Below, piece by piece: positions 1 through 9,068 of a stretch of 64,000 bases of DNA (position 1 is its first letter; each line of letters starts with the position of its first letter). The notes beneath the pieces were generated by a model. It did not search any database, was not told the DNA's origin, and saw only the letters and a program-made list of their open reading frames with translations. Source of the DNA: Companilactobacillus baiquanensis (GTDB lineage Bacteria > Bacillota > Bacilli > Lactobacillales > Lactobacillaceae); the NCBI RefSeq assembly GCF_003946605.1, contig NZ_RHOQ01000001.1, positions 372,001 to 436,000 on the forward strand, read 5' to 3'. The position numbers and the translations under genes are program-made.

Positions 1-79
1 CTGCCTTTTTAGCATCTTGCTGTCCAATAATATAATTATCTAATTGTTCAACGATTTGTTTTGGTGTTAGTGTCTCCAT
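1..79 (-). CDS. hslU: HslU (ClpY) ATPase, N-terminal fragment
   Basis: Only the first 26 codons lie in the window; the gene continues past position 1. The reverse strand from an ATG at 79 reads METLTPKQIVEQLDNYIIGQ and on, which matches the conserved start of HslU, the AAA+ unfoldase that feeds proteins to the HslV protease. The start is preceded by a GGAG-type ribosome-binding site and sits 16 bases after the hslV stop, the usual hslV-hslU order. Walker motifs cannot be seen because the gene is cut. Confidence 0.9.
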   Translation of the reverse strand, partial: METLTPKQIVEQLDNYIIGQQDAKKA

Positions 80-95
80 TTATTGATCTCCATTT

Positions 96-620
96 TTAAA
101 ATTTGTCTGAAATAATATTCTCATTCGTAAAAATATCAATCCCTGAAGCTATTTTAATAGCCTCACGAGCAATTTCATCTGCAGTCATATCACTAGCATG
201 TCTTTGCATAGCGATTGCAGCAGCTTGAGCAAAATTTCCACCTGAACCAATTGCAACGACATCTTCATCTGGTTCAATAACTTCACCACTACCTGAAATA
301 AGTAATAAATTATCTTTATCCATTGCGATCAACATAGCTTCAAGTTTTTGTAAAGTAGGGTCCTTACGCCAATCTTGTGCCAACTCAACAGCTGAGCGCT
401 TTAAATTACCAGAATAAGCCTTTAATTTCTTTTCAAGCCAATCTTGTAATGTAATAGCATCTGCAACTCCACCAGCAAAACCGATAACAACTTGGTCATC
501 AAAAATTCGTCTTACCTTGTGTGCTGATCCTTTCATGATATATTTCTCACCTAAAGTAACTTGACCATCTCCTGCAATAGCAGTGTGACCATCATGTTTT
601 ACAGCAACGATTGTTGTCAT
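96..620 (-). CDS. hslV: ATP-dependent protease proteolytic subunit HslV (ClpQ)
   Basis: 174 residues, normal for HslV, the proteasome-like peptidase that forms a double hexamer gated by HslU in the cytoplasm. After removal of Met1 the N-terminal Thr2 would be the nucleophile (start MTTIVAVKHDGHTAIAGDG). The AGDGQVTLG segment near residue 17 and the GSGGNFAQAAA segment near residue 126 are family hallmarks. It lies between xerC and hslU on the same strand with short gaps, so it is probably co-transcribed from the topA promoter. Confidence 0.97.
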   Translation of the reverse strand: MTTIVAVKHDGHTAIAGDGQVTLGEKYIMKGSAHKVRRIFDDQVVIGFAGGVADAITLQDWLEKKLKAYSGNLKRSAVELAQDWRKDPTLQKLEAMLIAMDKDNLLLISGSGEVIEPDEDVVAIGSGGNFAQAAAIAMQRHASDMTADEIAREAIKIASGIDIFTNENIISDKF

Positions 621-633
621 TTATTTTACCATC

Positions 634-1533
634 CTATCTTGGAAAATATTTTTTATAGTCTTTTTGTAAGTGTTCCATAGTTACATGTGTATATATTTGA
701 GTAGTTGATAGACTAGAATGACCTAACAACTCTTGAACCGTCCTAAGATCTGCCCCATGATCCAACATATGTGTAGCGAAGGTATGTCGTATCATATGGG
801 GATGAATATCTGCAGTTAAACTAGTCTTTTTTATTACTTGATCAAGAACATACTCAATACCACGACTGGTTAATTCTTTACCTCTATTATTAACAAACAC
901 AAAATCATGTTCCTGATGATATTTTGCCATAAGTTTAGCTCTACCATCATCAATATATTCTTTTAATGCATCTTGAGAATAACTTCCAAAAGGAACATAA
1001 CGATCTTTATCACCTTTACCATGAATTAAAACAATACCATTAGTAAAATCCAATTGACTTAATGTCAAATTTGAACATTCACTAACACGCATTCCCGTGG
1101 CATATAGTAACTCTAAAATTGCTGAATTACGCTGTGACAGCGGATCATCGCCTTTAACAGCTTCAAATAATTGCTGCATCTCTTTTTCATAAAAGAAATG
1201 TGGTAATTTTCTTCCTTTATGTCGTAATTGTACCAAATCAAACGGATTAGCAGATATATATTTATTCTTAACTAGGAAATTATAAAACGATCGCAAGGCA
1301 GAAATTCTCCTAGCAATCGTTTCGTCAGCGTAATCTTTCTCATCTAAATACGTCAAATAGGTTTCGACATCTACTCGATTAACTTCAGTGAATCCTTTAA
1401 ATCCACCATTAGAATCTAAAAAATTAACAAAGTTATTAATATCTTCTAAATATGATTCTTTAGTCTTCACAGAATAATGATGATTAATCAATAAATAATC
1501 AACAAATTGATCAACTAATTTTTGTTCTAACAT
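634..1533 (-). CDS. xerC: Tyrosine recombinase XerC
   Basis: 299 residues. It has an N-terminal SAM-like core-binding domain (about 1-100) and a C-terminal catalytic domain. The catalytic set can be read: Arg149 (ATGMRVSE), Lys173 (HGKGDKDR), His246 and Arg249 (HPHMIRH), His272 (LGHSS) and the nucleophile Tyr281 (QIYTHV). With XerD, encoded at 26.9-27.8 kb, it would resolve chromosome dimers at dif. It abuts topA with no gap and precedes hslV. The XerC rather than XerD assignment rests on this conserved topA-xerC-hslVU neighbourhood. In many relatives trmFO lies between topA and xerC; here it does not. Confidence 0.93.
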   Translation of the reverse strand: MLEQKLVDQFVDYLLINHHYSVKTKESYLEDINNFVNFLDSNGGFKGFTEVNRVDVETYLTYLDEKDYADETIARRISALRSFYNFLVKNKYISANPFDLVQLRHKGRKLPHFFYEKEMQQLFEAVKGDDPLSQRNSAILELLYATGMRVSECSNLTLSQLDFTNGIVLIHGKGDKDRYVPFGSYSQDALKEYIDDGRAKLMAKYHQEHDFVFVNNRGKELTSRGIEYVLDQVIKKTSLTADIHPHMIRHTFATHMLDHGADLRTVQELLGHSSLSTTQIYTHVTMEHLQKDYKKYFPR

Positions 1534-3618
1534 CTATTTTTGAATATCCTCTTCATAATCGCCATTTGGACAGATTATTTGACGTCCGCCTTTGACTTTC
1601 TTTTCAACTAAGTAATGACCATCTTTAGGACAATCACGACCAATAGGTTTATCCCATGAAACAAAGTCACAATCTGGATATCTTGAACAACCATAGAAAA
1701 TACGATTCTTTTTAGACTTTCTTTCGATAACTTGGCCTTTTTTACATTTTGGACAAACGACACCAATTTCTTTAACGATCGGTTTTGTATTTCGACAATC
1801 TGGGAAACGTGAGCAAGCATAAAACTTACCATAACGTCCCATTTTGATAACCATTGGTGCACCACAGATATCACAATCCATACCTGCGGGTTCATCTTTA
1901 ATTTGAACCTTTTCTATCTTCGATTCTGCTGACTCAAGTTCTTTAGCGAATGGTTTATAGTAGCTATCGACAACTTTGACCCAGTTTTCTTTACCTTCTT
2001 CGATCTCATCTAATTCATCTTCAAGATGAGCAGTAAAGTCAATATTAACGATATCTGGGAAATAATTTTGAATCAATTCATCAACAATTTCACCTAATTC
2101 AGTAGGTTCAAAACTTTTACCATTCAATTTAACGTAATAACGTCTTTGAATAGTATCGATAGTTGGAGCATATGTTGATGGACGTCCTACACCATTTTCT
2201 TCCAATGCTTTAACAAGAGAAGCTTCAGTAAATCTTGCAGGTGGCTGAGTAAAATGTTGAGCCGGATTATTGGCTTGTAATTTTGCCTTATCACCTTCAA
2301 CTAATTCAGGAAGTATATTATCTTTTTTATTTGATTCAGCTGTACTTTGATATACCTTACGATATCCCGCAAACTTCATCTTGGAACCATTAGCTCTAAA
2401 TTTAACTCCATTTTGAGTTAAATCTACCGCCATAGTGTCGTAAACAGCTGGTGTCATTTGGCTAGCAACAAATCTTGACCAAATCAATTCGTATAAACGA
2501 TATTGATCACGGCTAAGAATGTCCTTTAATGACTTAGGTGTTCTGAATACTGATGAAGGTCTAATGGCTTCATGGGCATCTTGAGCACCTTCTTGGTTTT
2601 TGTCCTGACGTTTTTTCACAGCTGCAAATGGTTCGCCATATTCTTCATGAATGAAGTCAGAAGCTTCTGTTTGAGCAATCTTAGAAATACGTTTTGAATC
2701 GGTACGCATGTATGTAATTAATCCAACTGTACCTTCTTTACGACCCAAATTAATTCCTTCATACAATTGCTGTGCGACCATCATAGTTTTTCTAGTCTTA
2801 TAATTTAAACGACGGTTAGCTTCTTGTTGTAAAGAACTAGTTGTAAAAGGTGCTGCTGGTAAGCGCTTACGCTCTTTCTTAGAAACTTTTTCAACGATAA
2901 AGTCTTCATTCTTATCAACACGTGATAGAACTTCTTTAACTTGATCATTATTTTTTAATTCTGTCTTTTTATTATCTAATCCATAGAAATTGGCATTGAA
3001 GACATCTTTATCATGTTTAAAAGTCGATTCAATTGACCAGTATTCTTCTGGAATAAACTTCTTAATTGATTTCTCACGTTCAATAACTAATTTTAAAGCA
3101 ATTGACTGTACACGTCCGGCACTAAGTCCTTTTTTAACTTTTGCCCAAAGAATAGGAGAAATTGAGTAACCAACGATCCTATCTAATACACGTCTAGCCT
3201 GTTGTGCATCAACCAAATTCATGTCGATACTACGTGGTGATTTGAAGGCCTGCTTAACTGTATCTTTAGTAATTTCGTTAAATACAACACGGTTTTTATC
3301 TTCAGAATCCAAACCTAATAAATGAGAGACATGCCAAGCAATAGCTTCTCCTTCACGATCCGGATCGGCTGCCAGATAAACTCGTTTGGCCTTTTTTGCC
3401 TCTTTCTTTAAATCTTTAATAACGGGACCTTTACCACGAATAGAAATATATTTAGGTTCGTAGTCATGATCAAAATCTATCCCCATCTGACTCTTAGGTA
3501 AATCACGAACATGTCCTAAACTAGCTACTACATGGTAATTACGTCCTAAATATTTTTCAATTGTTTTTGCCTTTGATGGTGATTCAACGATCACCAAATT
3601 TTTTTGTTTTGATGGCAC
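1534..3618 (-). CDS. topA: DNA topoisomerase I (type IA)
   Basis: 694 residues; relaxes negative supercoils by transient cleavage of one strand. The Toprim domain shows Glu12 and the acidic DPDREGE motif (Asp85, Asp87, Glu89). The catalytic Tyr303 sits in [10 protein letters not shown]. The C-terminal portion (about 580-694) carries cysteine-rich zinc-ribbon repeats: two complete four-cysteine repeats and a last, shorter CPKDG...CPNGD repeat. The start is a GTG at 3616-3618, preceded by AGAAAGGAG with 8-base spacing. A strong sigma-A promoter lies upstream, so topA heads the topA-xerC-hslV-hslU operon. Confidence 0.97.
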   Translation of the reverse strand: MPSKQKNLVIVESPSKAKTIEKYLGRNYHVVASLGHVRDLPKSQMGIDFDHDYEPKYISIRGKGPVIKDLKKEAKKAKRVYLAADPDREGEAIAWHVSHLLGLDSEDKNRVVFNEITKDTVKQAFKSPRSIDMNLVDAQQARRVLDRIVGYSISPILWAKVKKGLSAGRVQSIALKLVIEREKSIKKFIPEEYWSIESTFKHDKDVFNANFYGLDNKKTELKNNDQVKEVLSRVDKNEDFIVEKVSKKERKRLPAAPFTTSSLQQEANRRLNYKTRKTMMVAQQLYEGINLGRKEGTVGLITYMRTDSKRISKIAQTEASDFIHEEYGEPFAAVKKRQDKNQEGAQDAHEAIRPSSVFRTPKSLKDILSRDQYRLYELIWSRFVASQMTPAVYDTMAVDLTQNGVKFRANGSKMKFAGYRKVYQSTAESNKKDNILPELVEGDKAKLQANNPAQHFTQPPARFTEASLVKALEENGVGRPSTYAPTIDTIQRRYYVKLNGKSFEPTELGEIVDELIQNYFPDIVNIDFTAHLEDELDEIEEGKENWVKVVDSYYKPFAKELESAESKIEKVQIKDEPAGMDCDICGAPMVIKMGRYGKFYACSRFPDCRNTKPIVKEIGVVCPKCKKGQVIERKSKKNRIFYGCSRYPDCDFVSWDKPIGRDCPKDGHYLVEKKVKGGRQIICPNGDYEEDIQK

Positions 3619-3669
3619 GCAAAGTGCTCCTTTCTGAATGAACCAATTAGAAATAAAAAACTGTCCAAT

Positions 3670-3698
3670 ATAATAAGTATTGAATTCTGATTTGTCAA
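3670..3698 (-). promoter_or_regulatory. Sigma-A promoter of the topA operon
   Basis: On the reverse strand a perfect -35 TTGACA (3698-3693) is followed after 17 bases by -10 TATTAT (3675-3670). This leaves a leader of roughly 45 bases before the topA GTG start. It makes topA transcription independent of dprA upstream. Confidence 0.75.
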
Positions 3699-3734
3699 TT
3701 CAAATGATACATTTAATTATTCATTTAACAAAGA

Positions 3735-4556
3735 TTATTTTAAAATTTCAATATTCAAAAGCGGTGTCGCTCCGTCAAAAATCAATTGATTGCAGCCATC
3801 AGAGAGTTTTGAATCAACTCTTCCTGGGATAGCAAAAATTTCTCGATTATTTTCAAGAGCAAGACCTGCTGTTATCAAAGCACCGCTATGAATCTTAGCC
3901 TCAACGACAATTAACTTTTGACTTATACCAGCAATAATACGATTACGTTGCGGAAAATGCCAAGGATTTGCTGTACTATCTGGTGGATATTCACTTAAAA
4001 CTAATCCATAGTTGGCAATTTGTCTTTGCAAATTCTGGTTATTACGTGGATAAAATTGATTTAATCCCGTACCAATAACTGCAATAGTATTACCACCATT
4101 AGCTACTGCACAGCGGTGAGACCGACCATCGATCCCATTTGCTAAACCGCTCACAATAGTATAACGGTCAATTAAGTTTGGTACAAGACCATCAACACAG
4201 CTTATTCCATATTTACTTGCTGATCTTGACCCCACAATAGCAATCGTCTTAGTTTTCAATAGTTCGATCCTACCCTGGTAAAACAAAAGTGCCGGAGGAT
4301 TATAAATTTCTCGTAAATTATCTGGATACTCATTACTTAAATAATTGATCGCATGAATTTTACCCACGTCTATTTTGTTAAATAATAGAAGGAACTGATC
4401 AAATTCATTTTTAGAACGTTCTTTTTCTACCATTTTAAGTGTATCCATTTCTAGATTAGCACTTTTTATAGATTTTTTTATTATTTTAAGCATATCTTGA
4501 TTAGAAACCAGCTTAGTCATCCGACATTTTATTAAAATTTCCGTTAATTTATCCAT
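3735..4556 (-). CDS. dprA: DNA-processing protein DprA (Smf)
   Basis: 273 residues, slightly short for the family. DprA binds incoming single-stranded DNA during natural transformation and loads RecA. The Rossmann-fold core is visible: IAIVGSRSASKYG at about 106-118, VSGLANGIDGRSH at about 134, and the GTGLNQFYPRNN loop followed by LSEYPP. The N-terminal SAM-like segment (1-70) is weakly conserved. The ATG at 4556 has only a poor ribosome-binding site, which overlaps the hairpin of an upstream terminator; expression may therefore depend on readthrough from rnhB. Confidence 0.93.
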   Translation of the reverse strand: MDKLTEILIKCRMTKLVSNQDMLKIIKKSIKSANLEMDTLKMVEKERSKNEFDQFLLLFNKIDVGKIHAINYLSNEYPDNLREIYNPPALLFYQGRIELLKTKTIAIVGSRSASKYGISCVDGLVPNLIDRYTIVSGLANGIDGRSHRCAVANGGNTIAVIGTGLNQFYPRNNQNLQRQIANYGLVLSEYPPDSTANPWHFPQRNRIIAGISQKLIVVEAKIHSGALITAGLALENNREIFAIPGRVDSKLSDGCNQLIFDGATPLLNIEILK

Positions 4557-4559
4557 AAT

Positions 4560-4598
4560 AAAAACACCACTTTCTTAAACTAAATTACGAAAGTGATG
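4560..4598 (-). terminator. Intrinsic terminator between rnhB and dprA
   Basis: On the reverse strand CATCACTTTC (4598-4589) pairs with GAAAGTGGTG (4574-4565) through ten base pairs including one G-U, followed by TTTTT. It starts just after the rnhB stop, and its U-tract ends four bases before the dprA ATG, so the GTGGTG that could serve as the dprA ribosome-binding site lies in the stem. Confidence 0.7.
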
Positions 4599-4599
4599 C

Positions 4600-5370
4600 T
4601 TAATATAATTTATTAACTTGTCTAACTGGTGAAAAGCTCATTCGATGAATTGGTGTTCTGCCATATTTTTCTAAGGCTGACAAATGTTCTTTAGTTCCAT
4701 ATCCATCATTGTGGGTGAAATTAAATTCAGGATAAATTTGCGCATAAACATTCATTAGATGGTCTCGCGCCACCTTAGCAATGATACTGGCAGCTCCAAT
4801 ACTTAGAGATTTAGAATCACCTTTATACAATTTAGTCTGACCAATTTCAACCGGGATAGTCATTGCGTCAACTAAAATATGATCTGGTTTAACATACAAC
4901 CCATCAATCGCATTTTTCATTACCAGCTCGGTTGCATGATAAATATTCTCCTGATCGATCAGTTTAGAACTACCTATACCAATACTAATATCAATCGCTT
5001 GTTCACAGATCTCTCGATAAATTTTCTCACGTTTTTTTTCAGAAAGTTTTTTAGAATCGTCAACTTCATAAAGAGTATTATCGGTAGGCAAAATAACCGC
5101 TGCCGTTACCACGGGACCAGCTAAAGGACCCCGTCCAACTTCATCGACACCGGCTACTAACAAATCATGATCCCAAAAACTTTTCTCAAATTGTTTCTTA
5201 GATTCAAACTTGTCTAGTAATTTTGCTCTTTTAATGCGCTTTTTTTCAAATTGGATCAATAATTTTTGAACTCCAGCTCGAGGATCATTTTGCAGATCTT
5301 TTAATTGATCTGAACTTATACCATCATTTAGTAACTCTTTAACATCACTGATAGTTAAGTTATTCTTCAT
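4600..5370 (-). CDS. rnhB: Ribonuclease HII
   Basis: 256 residues from the ATG at 5368-5370 (MKNNLTISDV), the expected length. A longer reading from a TTG at 5406 has no better ribosome-binding site and adds 12 residues foreign to the family. RNase HII cleaves the RNA strand of RNA-DNA hybrids and removes misincorporated ribonucleotides. The active-site motif DEVGRGPLAGPVV (Asp76, Glu77) and the downstream LVDAM and GAASIIAKVARD segments are present. The start overlaps the end of rbgA by 11 bases, so the two are translationally linked. Confidence 0.95.
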   Translation of the reverse strand: MKNNLTISDVKELLNDGISSDQLKDLQNDPRAGVQKLLIQFEKKRIKRAKLLDKFESKKQFEKSFWDHDLLVAGVDEVGRGPLAGPVVTAAVILPTDNTLYEVDDSKKLSEKKREKIYREICEQAIDISIGIGSSKLIDQENIYHATELVMKNAIDGLYVKPDHILVDAMTIPVEIGQTKLYKGDSKSLSIGAASIIAKVARDHLMNVYAQIYPEFNFTHNDGYGTKEHLSALEKYGRTPIHRMSFSPVRQVNKLY

Positions 5371-6214
5371 AGAATTCACCGGGAACGTCAAAAGTGATTC
5401 GCCCAAATCTCAACTTTCTTACATCGTTGATGATTTTTCTTGAAGCCTTATCATAATCATCTTTATAACCAAATTTTTTAGTTAAATTCATTAATAATTC
5501 TGGCGTTGTACTATTGTATAAGTCCGTTCGATCAATTTTATATGCTTCCATCAATTGATCAATATAATAGGTTTCCATAAAATTCAAAGCATAAATTGCT
5601 ACATCATCAGGTGAATAAATTTTATCTTTGATAGCACCTGATAAAGCTAGTTTCATACCCACTTTAGGATCATCGATCTTAGGCCAAAGAATACCTGGAG
5701 TATCCAAAAGATCAATACCTAAATCTGTCTTTAACCAATTTTGGTTCTTAGTTACACCTGGTTTATTTCCAGTAACGGCAACGTTCTTACCAACGATTCG
5801 ATTTAAGATGGTTGATTTACCAACGTTAGGGATACCGACACACATTGCTTTAATACGATAATTTTTAACACCATTAGCTTCATACTTAGCAATTTTTTCA
5901 GACAATTCACCACGAATCAGATCCTTAATTTTACCTAGACCTTTGTTATGTTTGGCATCTAACTCGACAGATTTTGTACCTTCTTGTTCAAAATTAACTT
6001 TCCATTCTTTAGTGCGTTTAGGGTCAGCTAAATCAGCTTTGTTTAAAATAATAATGTGCTTTTTCTGATCGATTATTTGTTCCAATACTGGATTTCTAGA
6101 AGAAAAAGGCAGTCTTGCATCTACAATTTCTAGCACAATATCAACCATTTTCAAACGATCTTGCACTTGATTTTTTGCCTTGTTCATATGACCTGGATAC
6201 CACTGCATCACCAT
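5360..6214 (-). CDS. rbgA: Ribosome biogenesis GTPase RbgA (YlqF)
   Basis: 284 residues from the ATG at 6212-6214 (MVMQWYPGHMNKAK), which aligns with the usual start of the family and has AGGTGA six bases upstream; a GTG nine bases earlier is possible but lies inside that ribosome-binding site. RbgA is a circularly permuted GTPase: the G4 motif NKAD comes first, then G1 GIPNVGKST, then G3 DTPG. It acts in late 50S subunit assembly. It is followed directly by rnhB, a common pairing in Firmicutes. Confidence 0.96.
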   Translation of the reverse strand: MVMQWYPGHMNKAKNQVQDRLKMVDIVLEIVDARLPFSSRNPVLEQIIDQKKHIIILNKADLADPKRTKEWKVNFEQEGTKSVELDAKHNKGLGKIKDLIRGELSEKIAKYEANGVKNYRIKAMCVGIPNVGKSTILNRIVGKNVAVTGNKPGVTKNQNWLKTDLGIDLLDTPGILWPKIDDPKVGMKLALSGAIKDKIYSPDDVAIYALNFMETYYIDQLMEAYKIDRTDLYNSTTPELLMNLTKKFGYKDDYDKASRKIINDVRKLRFGRITFDVPGEFYEE

Positions 6215-6223
6215 AAATTTCAC

Positions 6224-6448
6224 CTATTTCCTATCTGTGTCTTGATATTTTGCATATGTTTCGTCAAAAATAGTCATGCTAGGCAGATAACCTGCATTTA
6301 ATTCTAAATACTCTGAAATTTTCTCATAGTCTTGTTCATGTTTGGGAAAAGACTGGTCCCGAAAAGCGTTGTTCGCAAATTCTGCGTCTGGTTCAACACT
6401 TTCTGTATTTCTTAAAGTCATTAAATACTCGTAAAAGCTTCGTTTCAT
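6224..6448 (-). CDS. YozE family SAM-like protein
   Basis: 74 residues. The start MKRSFYEYLMTLR and the downstream acidic, Phe/Tyr-rich sequence match the YozE_SAM_like family (formerly DUF1250), small helical cytoplasmic proteins of unknown role in Bacilli. It sits between ypmS and rbgA with gaps of about 10 bases, so it is part of the same transcript. Nothing else about its function can be read from the sequence. Confidence 0.8.
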   Translation of the reverse strand: MKRSFYEYLMTLRNTESVEPDAEFANNAFRDQSFPKHEQDYEKISEYLELNAGYLPSMTIFDETYAKYQDTDRK

Positions 6449-6459
6449 ATTTTGTTCCT

Positions 6460-7050
6460 TTACTGATTTTTAGTTATTTTTTCATTCATAACAAGAAATG
6501 ATAATTTATCACGTTTTAAGTCGATATTTTTAGCTCTAATGCCATATCCTTCTTTTGTTGTAAATTTAGTAAATTTTAACAAAATAGTTTTATCACTACC
6601 ATTAACACTTACCCAATCAGGAATTTTAAAACTATTCTTAATATAATTCATAACAAAGGTTATCGGCAATGACAAATCACCTATTTTTAATTTCTTAGCT
6701 TTTAATAATACATCCCCATTAGTTTTCGCATATGGTTGCATTACTAAATTAAAGTGTATTTTTGAACCTAAAAAGGCGATCGCACCAGTTAATTCAGCAT
6801 CTTTTTTTAATTTTAATTGATACTGTGTCTTACCATCATTTAGTGTATTTTTTAAATAATACTGAGCCATTTTATTTGCCTCAGCCTTATTCATATTAAC
6901 AGTAAATACCCTGTCACTGGAATCGATTTTAGATGTTACTTTGTATGTCTCACTTGGTGCACTCATAACCTTAGTTCCGATAATTCCTAATCCTACTACT
7001 AAAATTGCTACAAGTGCAATAAATGCATATTTCCAATAATTCTTTTTCAT
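6460..7050 (-). CDS. ypmS: YpmS family membrane-anchored protein (DUF2140)
   Basis: 196 residues. A single N-terminal membrane helix (about 7-30, KYAFIALVAILVVGLGIIG) is followed by an extracytoplasmic domain rich in beta-strand-like sequence, with a conserved-looking AIAFLGSKIHFNLVMQPY segment. This fits the YpmS/DUF2140 family. Its ATG overlaps the ypmR stop by one base (TAATG), which shows translational coupling with the SGNH hydrolase. The ypmR-ypmS-degV neighbourhood is also found in Bacillus. Biochemical function is unknown. Confidence 0.82.
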   Translation of the reverse strand: MKKNYWKYAFIALVAILVVGLGIIGTKVMSAPSETYKVTSKIDSSDRVFTVNMNKAEANKMAQYYLKNTLNDGKTQYQLKLKKDAELTGAIAFLGSKIHFNLVMQPYAKTNGDVLLKAKKLKIGDLSLPITFVMNYIKNSFKIPDWVSVNGSDKTILLKFTKFTTKEGYGIRAKNIDLKRDKLSFLVMNEKITKNQ

Positions 7051-7901
7051 TATTTAATCAGCCAATCTTTCGTTGTTTTACTTACCTCATCAAAAACTTT
7101 TTCAGTCATCATATCATAACCTGTGCCATTTGGATGGAAATGATCCTTTTTATAGAGGTATGGATTAGTACCTGTTTTCTTAACTTTCTTATCTATCGCC
7201 TTATTTTGATAAAGGTTATTAATATCAATAAAGTAAGTTAACTTTTCCTCACTTGCTACTTGTTCTGATGCTTTATTCCAATTAATAAATGCTGTCTTAG
7301 CATTTTTAACATTAGATAAGTAAATACTAAAGGGATTGTAAATACCTATCAAATAAATTGGAGCATCACTATTGTAATATCTTAAATCTTCCAATAAATT
7401 TTTCAATCTAACATCAAATTGTTTTTCTTCGTTAGCAATATCAGTTTCAGTTAGATCAATTCCCTTTTTTTGTAATAAATGCATGAAATCATTTCCACCA
7501 ACTGTAACTGTAATCACATCCGCTTTAGGTAGATCTTGATGCATTTTTTTATCAGATTTAATTCGAGAAATGATTTGCGTACTAGTATCACCTGAAACAC
7601 CATAATTATAAGCATTAGTTTTAACTTTATACTTCTTTGCAATATCTTGTTTCAAGCGAGTCACGTAGCCTCCACCAACTGACTTTGAATCACCAACACC
7701 TTGGGTCAAAGAATCACCGACGGCGACAATGTTTATTTTAGATTTATTAGGATCAACTTTTTTCTTAGTTTTCTTAGGTTTAGCTTTTTTTATAGCAGTA
7801 GTTTGTGAACTATTTTGATTATTTAAATAAGAATAACCAATCCCACCACCAATCAGTAAAATAACAATTATTACTAATATCCATATATTTCTTTTCTTCA
7901 T
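7050..7901 (-). CDS. ypmR: Membrane-anchored SGNH/GDSL hydrolase (YpmR-like)
   Basis: 283 residues from the ATG at 7899-7901 (MKKRNIWIL); an upstream TTG would add ten unlikely residues. An N-terminal membrane helix (about 4-26) and a Lys-rich linker precede the hydrolase domain. Block I is VAVGDSLTQGVG with the nucleophilic Ser, block III has TVGGNDF, and the catalytic Asp-His pair is DHFHPNG near the C terminus. The family cleaves lipid or acyl esters; the true substrate is unknown. The enzyme faces outside the cell. Coupled to ypmS. Confidence 0.87.
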   Translation of the reverse strand: MKKRNIWILVIIVILLIGGGIGYSYLNNQNSSQTTAIKKAKPKKTKKKVDPNKSKINIVAVGDSLTQGVGDSKSVGGGYVTRLKQDIAKKYKVKTNAYNYGVSGDTSTQIISRIKSDKKMHQDLPKADVITVTVGGNDFMHLLQKKGIDLTETDIANEEKQFDVRLKNLLEDLRYYNSDAPIYLIGIYNPFSIYLSNVKNAKTAFINWNKASEQVASEEKLTYFIDINNLYQNKAIDKKVKKTGTNPYLYKKDHFHPNGTGYDMMTEKVFDEVSKTTKDWLIK

Positions 7902-7917
7902 ATATAATCCATCTTTC

Positions 7918-7958
7918 AAAAAAGAGGGCAAGACAGAATTTATCTCTCACCCTCTTTT
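7918..7958 (-). terminator. Intrinsic terminator after degV
   Basis: Reverse strand AAAAGAGGG (7958-7950) pairs with CCCTCTTTT (7928-7920), with a loop of about 21 bases and a U-run. It separates degV from ypmR, so ypmR may rely on readthrough or on a weak promoter of its own. Confidence 0.7.
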
Positions 7959-7988
7959 ATATATAAGTACGATCAAAGATCGTTATGT

Positions 7989-8831
7989 TTATTCTGTATA
8001 GAATTCAATTGCGAAAGCACCTGAACCAGCATGTGTAGCAATTACAGGGCTTGTAACTCTAATTAGCAAAGGAACATCTGGAACGATTTCTTTGAGCTTT
8101 TCTTTTAGTTCATTAACATAATCAAGCTTATCAACATAAGAAATACCAATAGCCTTAATGTTCTCTAAACTCTTGATCTCTTCCATTACATTATTCATAT
8201 ACTTTTCAATGGTCTTTCTACCACGACCACGTTTAGCGATATCCAAACTATTGTTTTTCAGTGTTAAAACTACATTAATATTTAATAGAGTCGACAACGT
8301 ACTAGCAAAACGACTCAAACGTCCACCACGTAAGATATTTTCAATACTTGTAACACCCATGTATAAACGAGTTTCATCGCGAACTTTTTTAATGGCATCT
8401 TTAATTTCGTCTATTGATTTGCCTTCTTGTGACAATTGAGCTGCTTTAATAACTTGGAAAGCCAGGGCACGATCTGTAAATTCAGAATCGACAACTTCCA
8501 TATGTTTATCAGTCATTTCAGCTACTTGTCTTGCAGCATTAACAGTTCCACTAATTGCTTCAGTCATATTGATTGAAAGAATATCAGTATAATCCTCAGA
8601 AATACCGTCAATAACTTTCATAAAAGTACCGATCGATGGTTGTGAAGTTTTAGGTAATTCCTTTGAAGAATCCATTTCCTCAACAAACTTTTCACGTGTA
8701 ATGTCAACACCATCAGTATAGGTATTGTCATCAATATTGATAGTCAAAGGTACTACGCCAATGTCGTACTTTTCGATTTCATCAGCTGTTATTTGAATTG
8801 ATGAATCGGTGATAATTTTTACTTTACTCAT
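7989..8831 (-). CDS. DegV family fatty-acid-binding protein
   Basis: 280 residues, typical length. The start KVKIITDSSIQ, the PKTSQPS motif near residue 60 and the RGGRLSR segment near 165 are DegV signatures. Members of this family (FakB type) bind a fatty acid so that FakA kinase can phosphorylate it for phospholipid synthesis; whether this copy works with a FakA partner cannot be told here. The ATG at 8831 has AGAGGG a few bases upstream. A terminator follows. Confidence 0.93.
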   Translation of the reverse strand: MSKVKIITDSSIQITADEIEKYDIGVVPLTINIDDNTYTDGVDITREKFVEEMDSSKELPKTSQPSIGTFMKVIDGISEDYTDILSINMTEAISGTVNAARQVAEMTDKHMEVVDSEFTDRALAFQVIKAAQLSQEGKSIDEIKDAIKKVRDETRLYMGVTSIENILRGGRLSRFASTLSTLLNINVVLTLKNNSLDIAKRGRGRKTIEKYMNNVMEEIKSLENIKAIGISYVDKLDYVNELKEKLKEIVPDVPLLIRVTSPVIATHAGSGAFAIEFYTE

Positions 8832-9019
8832 TTTATCCCTCTTTCACGATATAGGGTTTTACATTGTTTATTGGTTAAAGTATAACAGAAATCAATCAGA
8901 GTATTATACTGGTACACCAAAGTTTTCAGCTATTTTATTTGTTAAAACAAATTTTGCAAATAAATATTAACGTCACTTATCATTATATTATATTTACGAC
9001 TGATATTGAAAATAAAAAT

Positions 9020-9049
9020 AAGTTCTTAACCAAAATTAGTTAAGAACTT
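9020..9049 (-). terminator. Terminator after the acyltransferase gene
   Basis: A perfect 11-bp inverted repeat, AAGTTCTTAAC (9020-9030) and GTTAAGAACTT (9039-9049), with an 8-base loop. On the reverse strand it is followed by TATTTTTATTTTC. It lies 20 bases past the stop of the minus-strand gene. Confidence 0.75.
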
Positions 9050-9068
9050 AAAAATTATTTTGAGGAAT

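Noticed and set aside
33-3618. Mobile or acquired origin for the two tyrosine recombinases
   Set aside because: Both xerC and xerD lie in their conserved housekeeping neighbourhoods and have no attachment sites or phage genes nearby.
7969-7983. Perfect short hairpin ACGATC-AAA-GATCGT after degV
   Set aside because: Six base pairs with a three-base loop and no U-run on either strand; probably chance or a minor add-on to the real terminator at 7918-7958.
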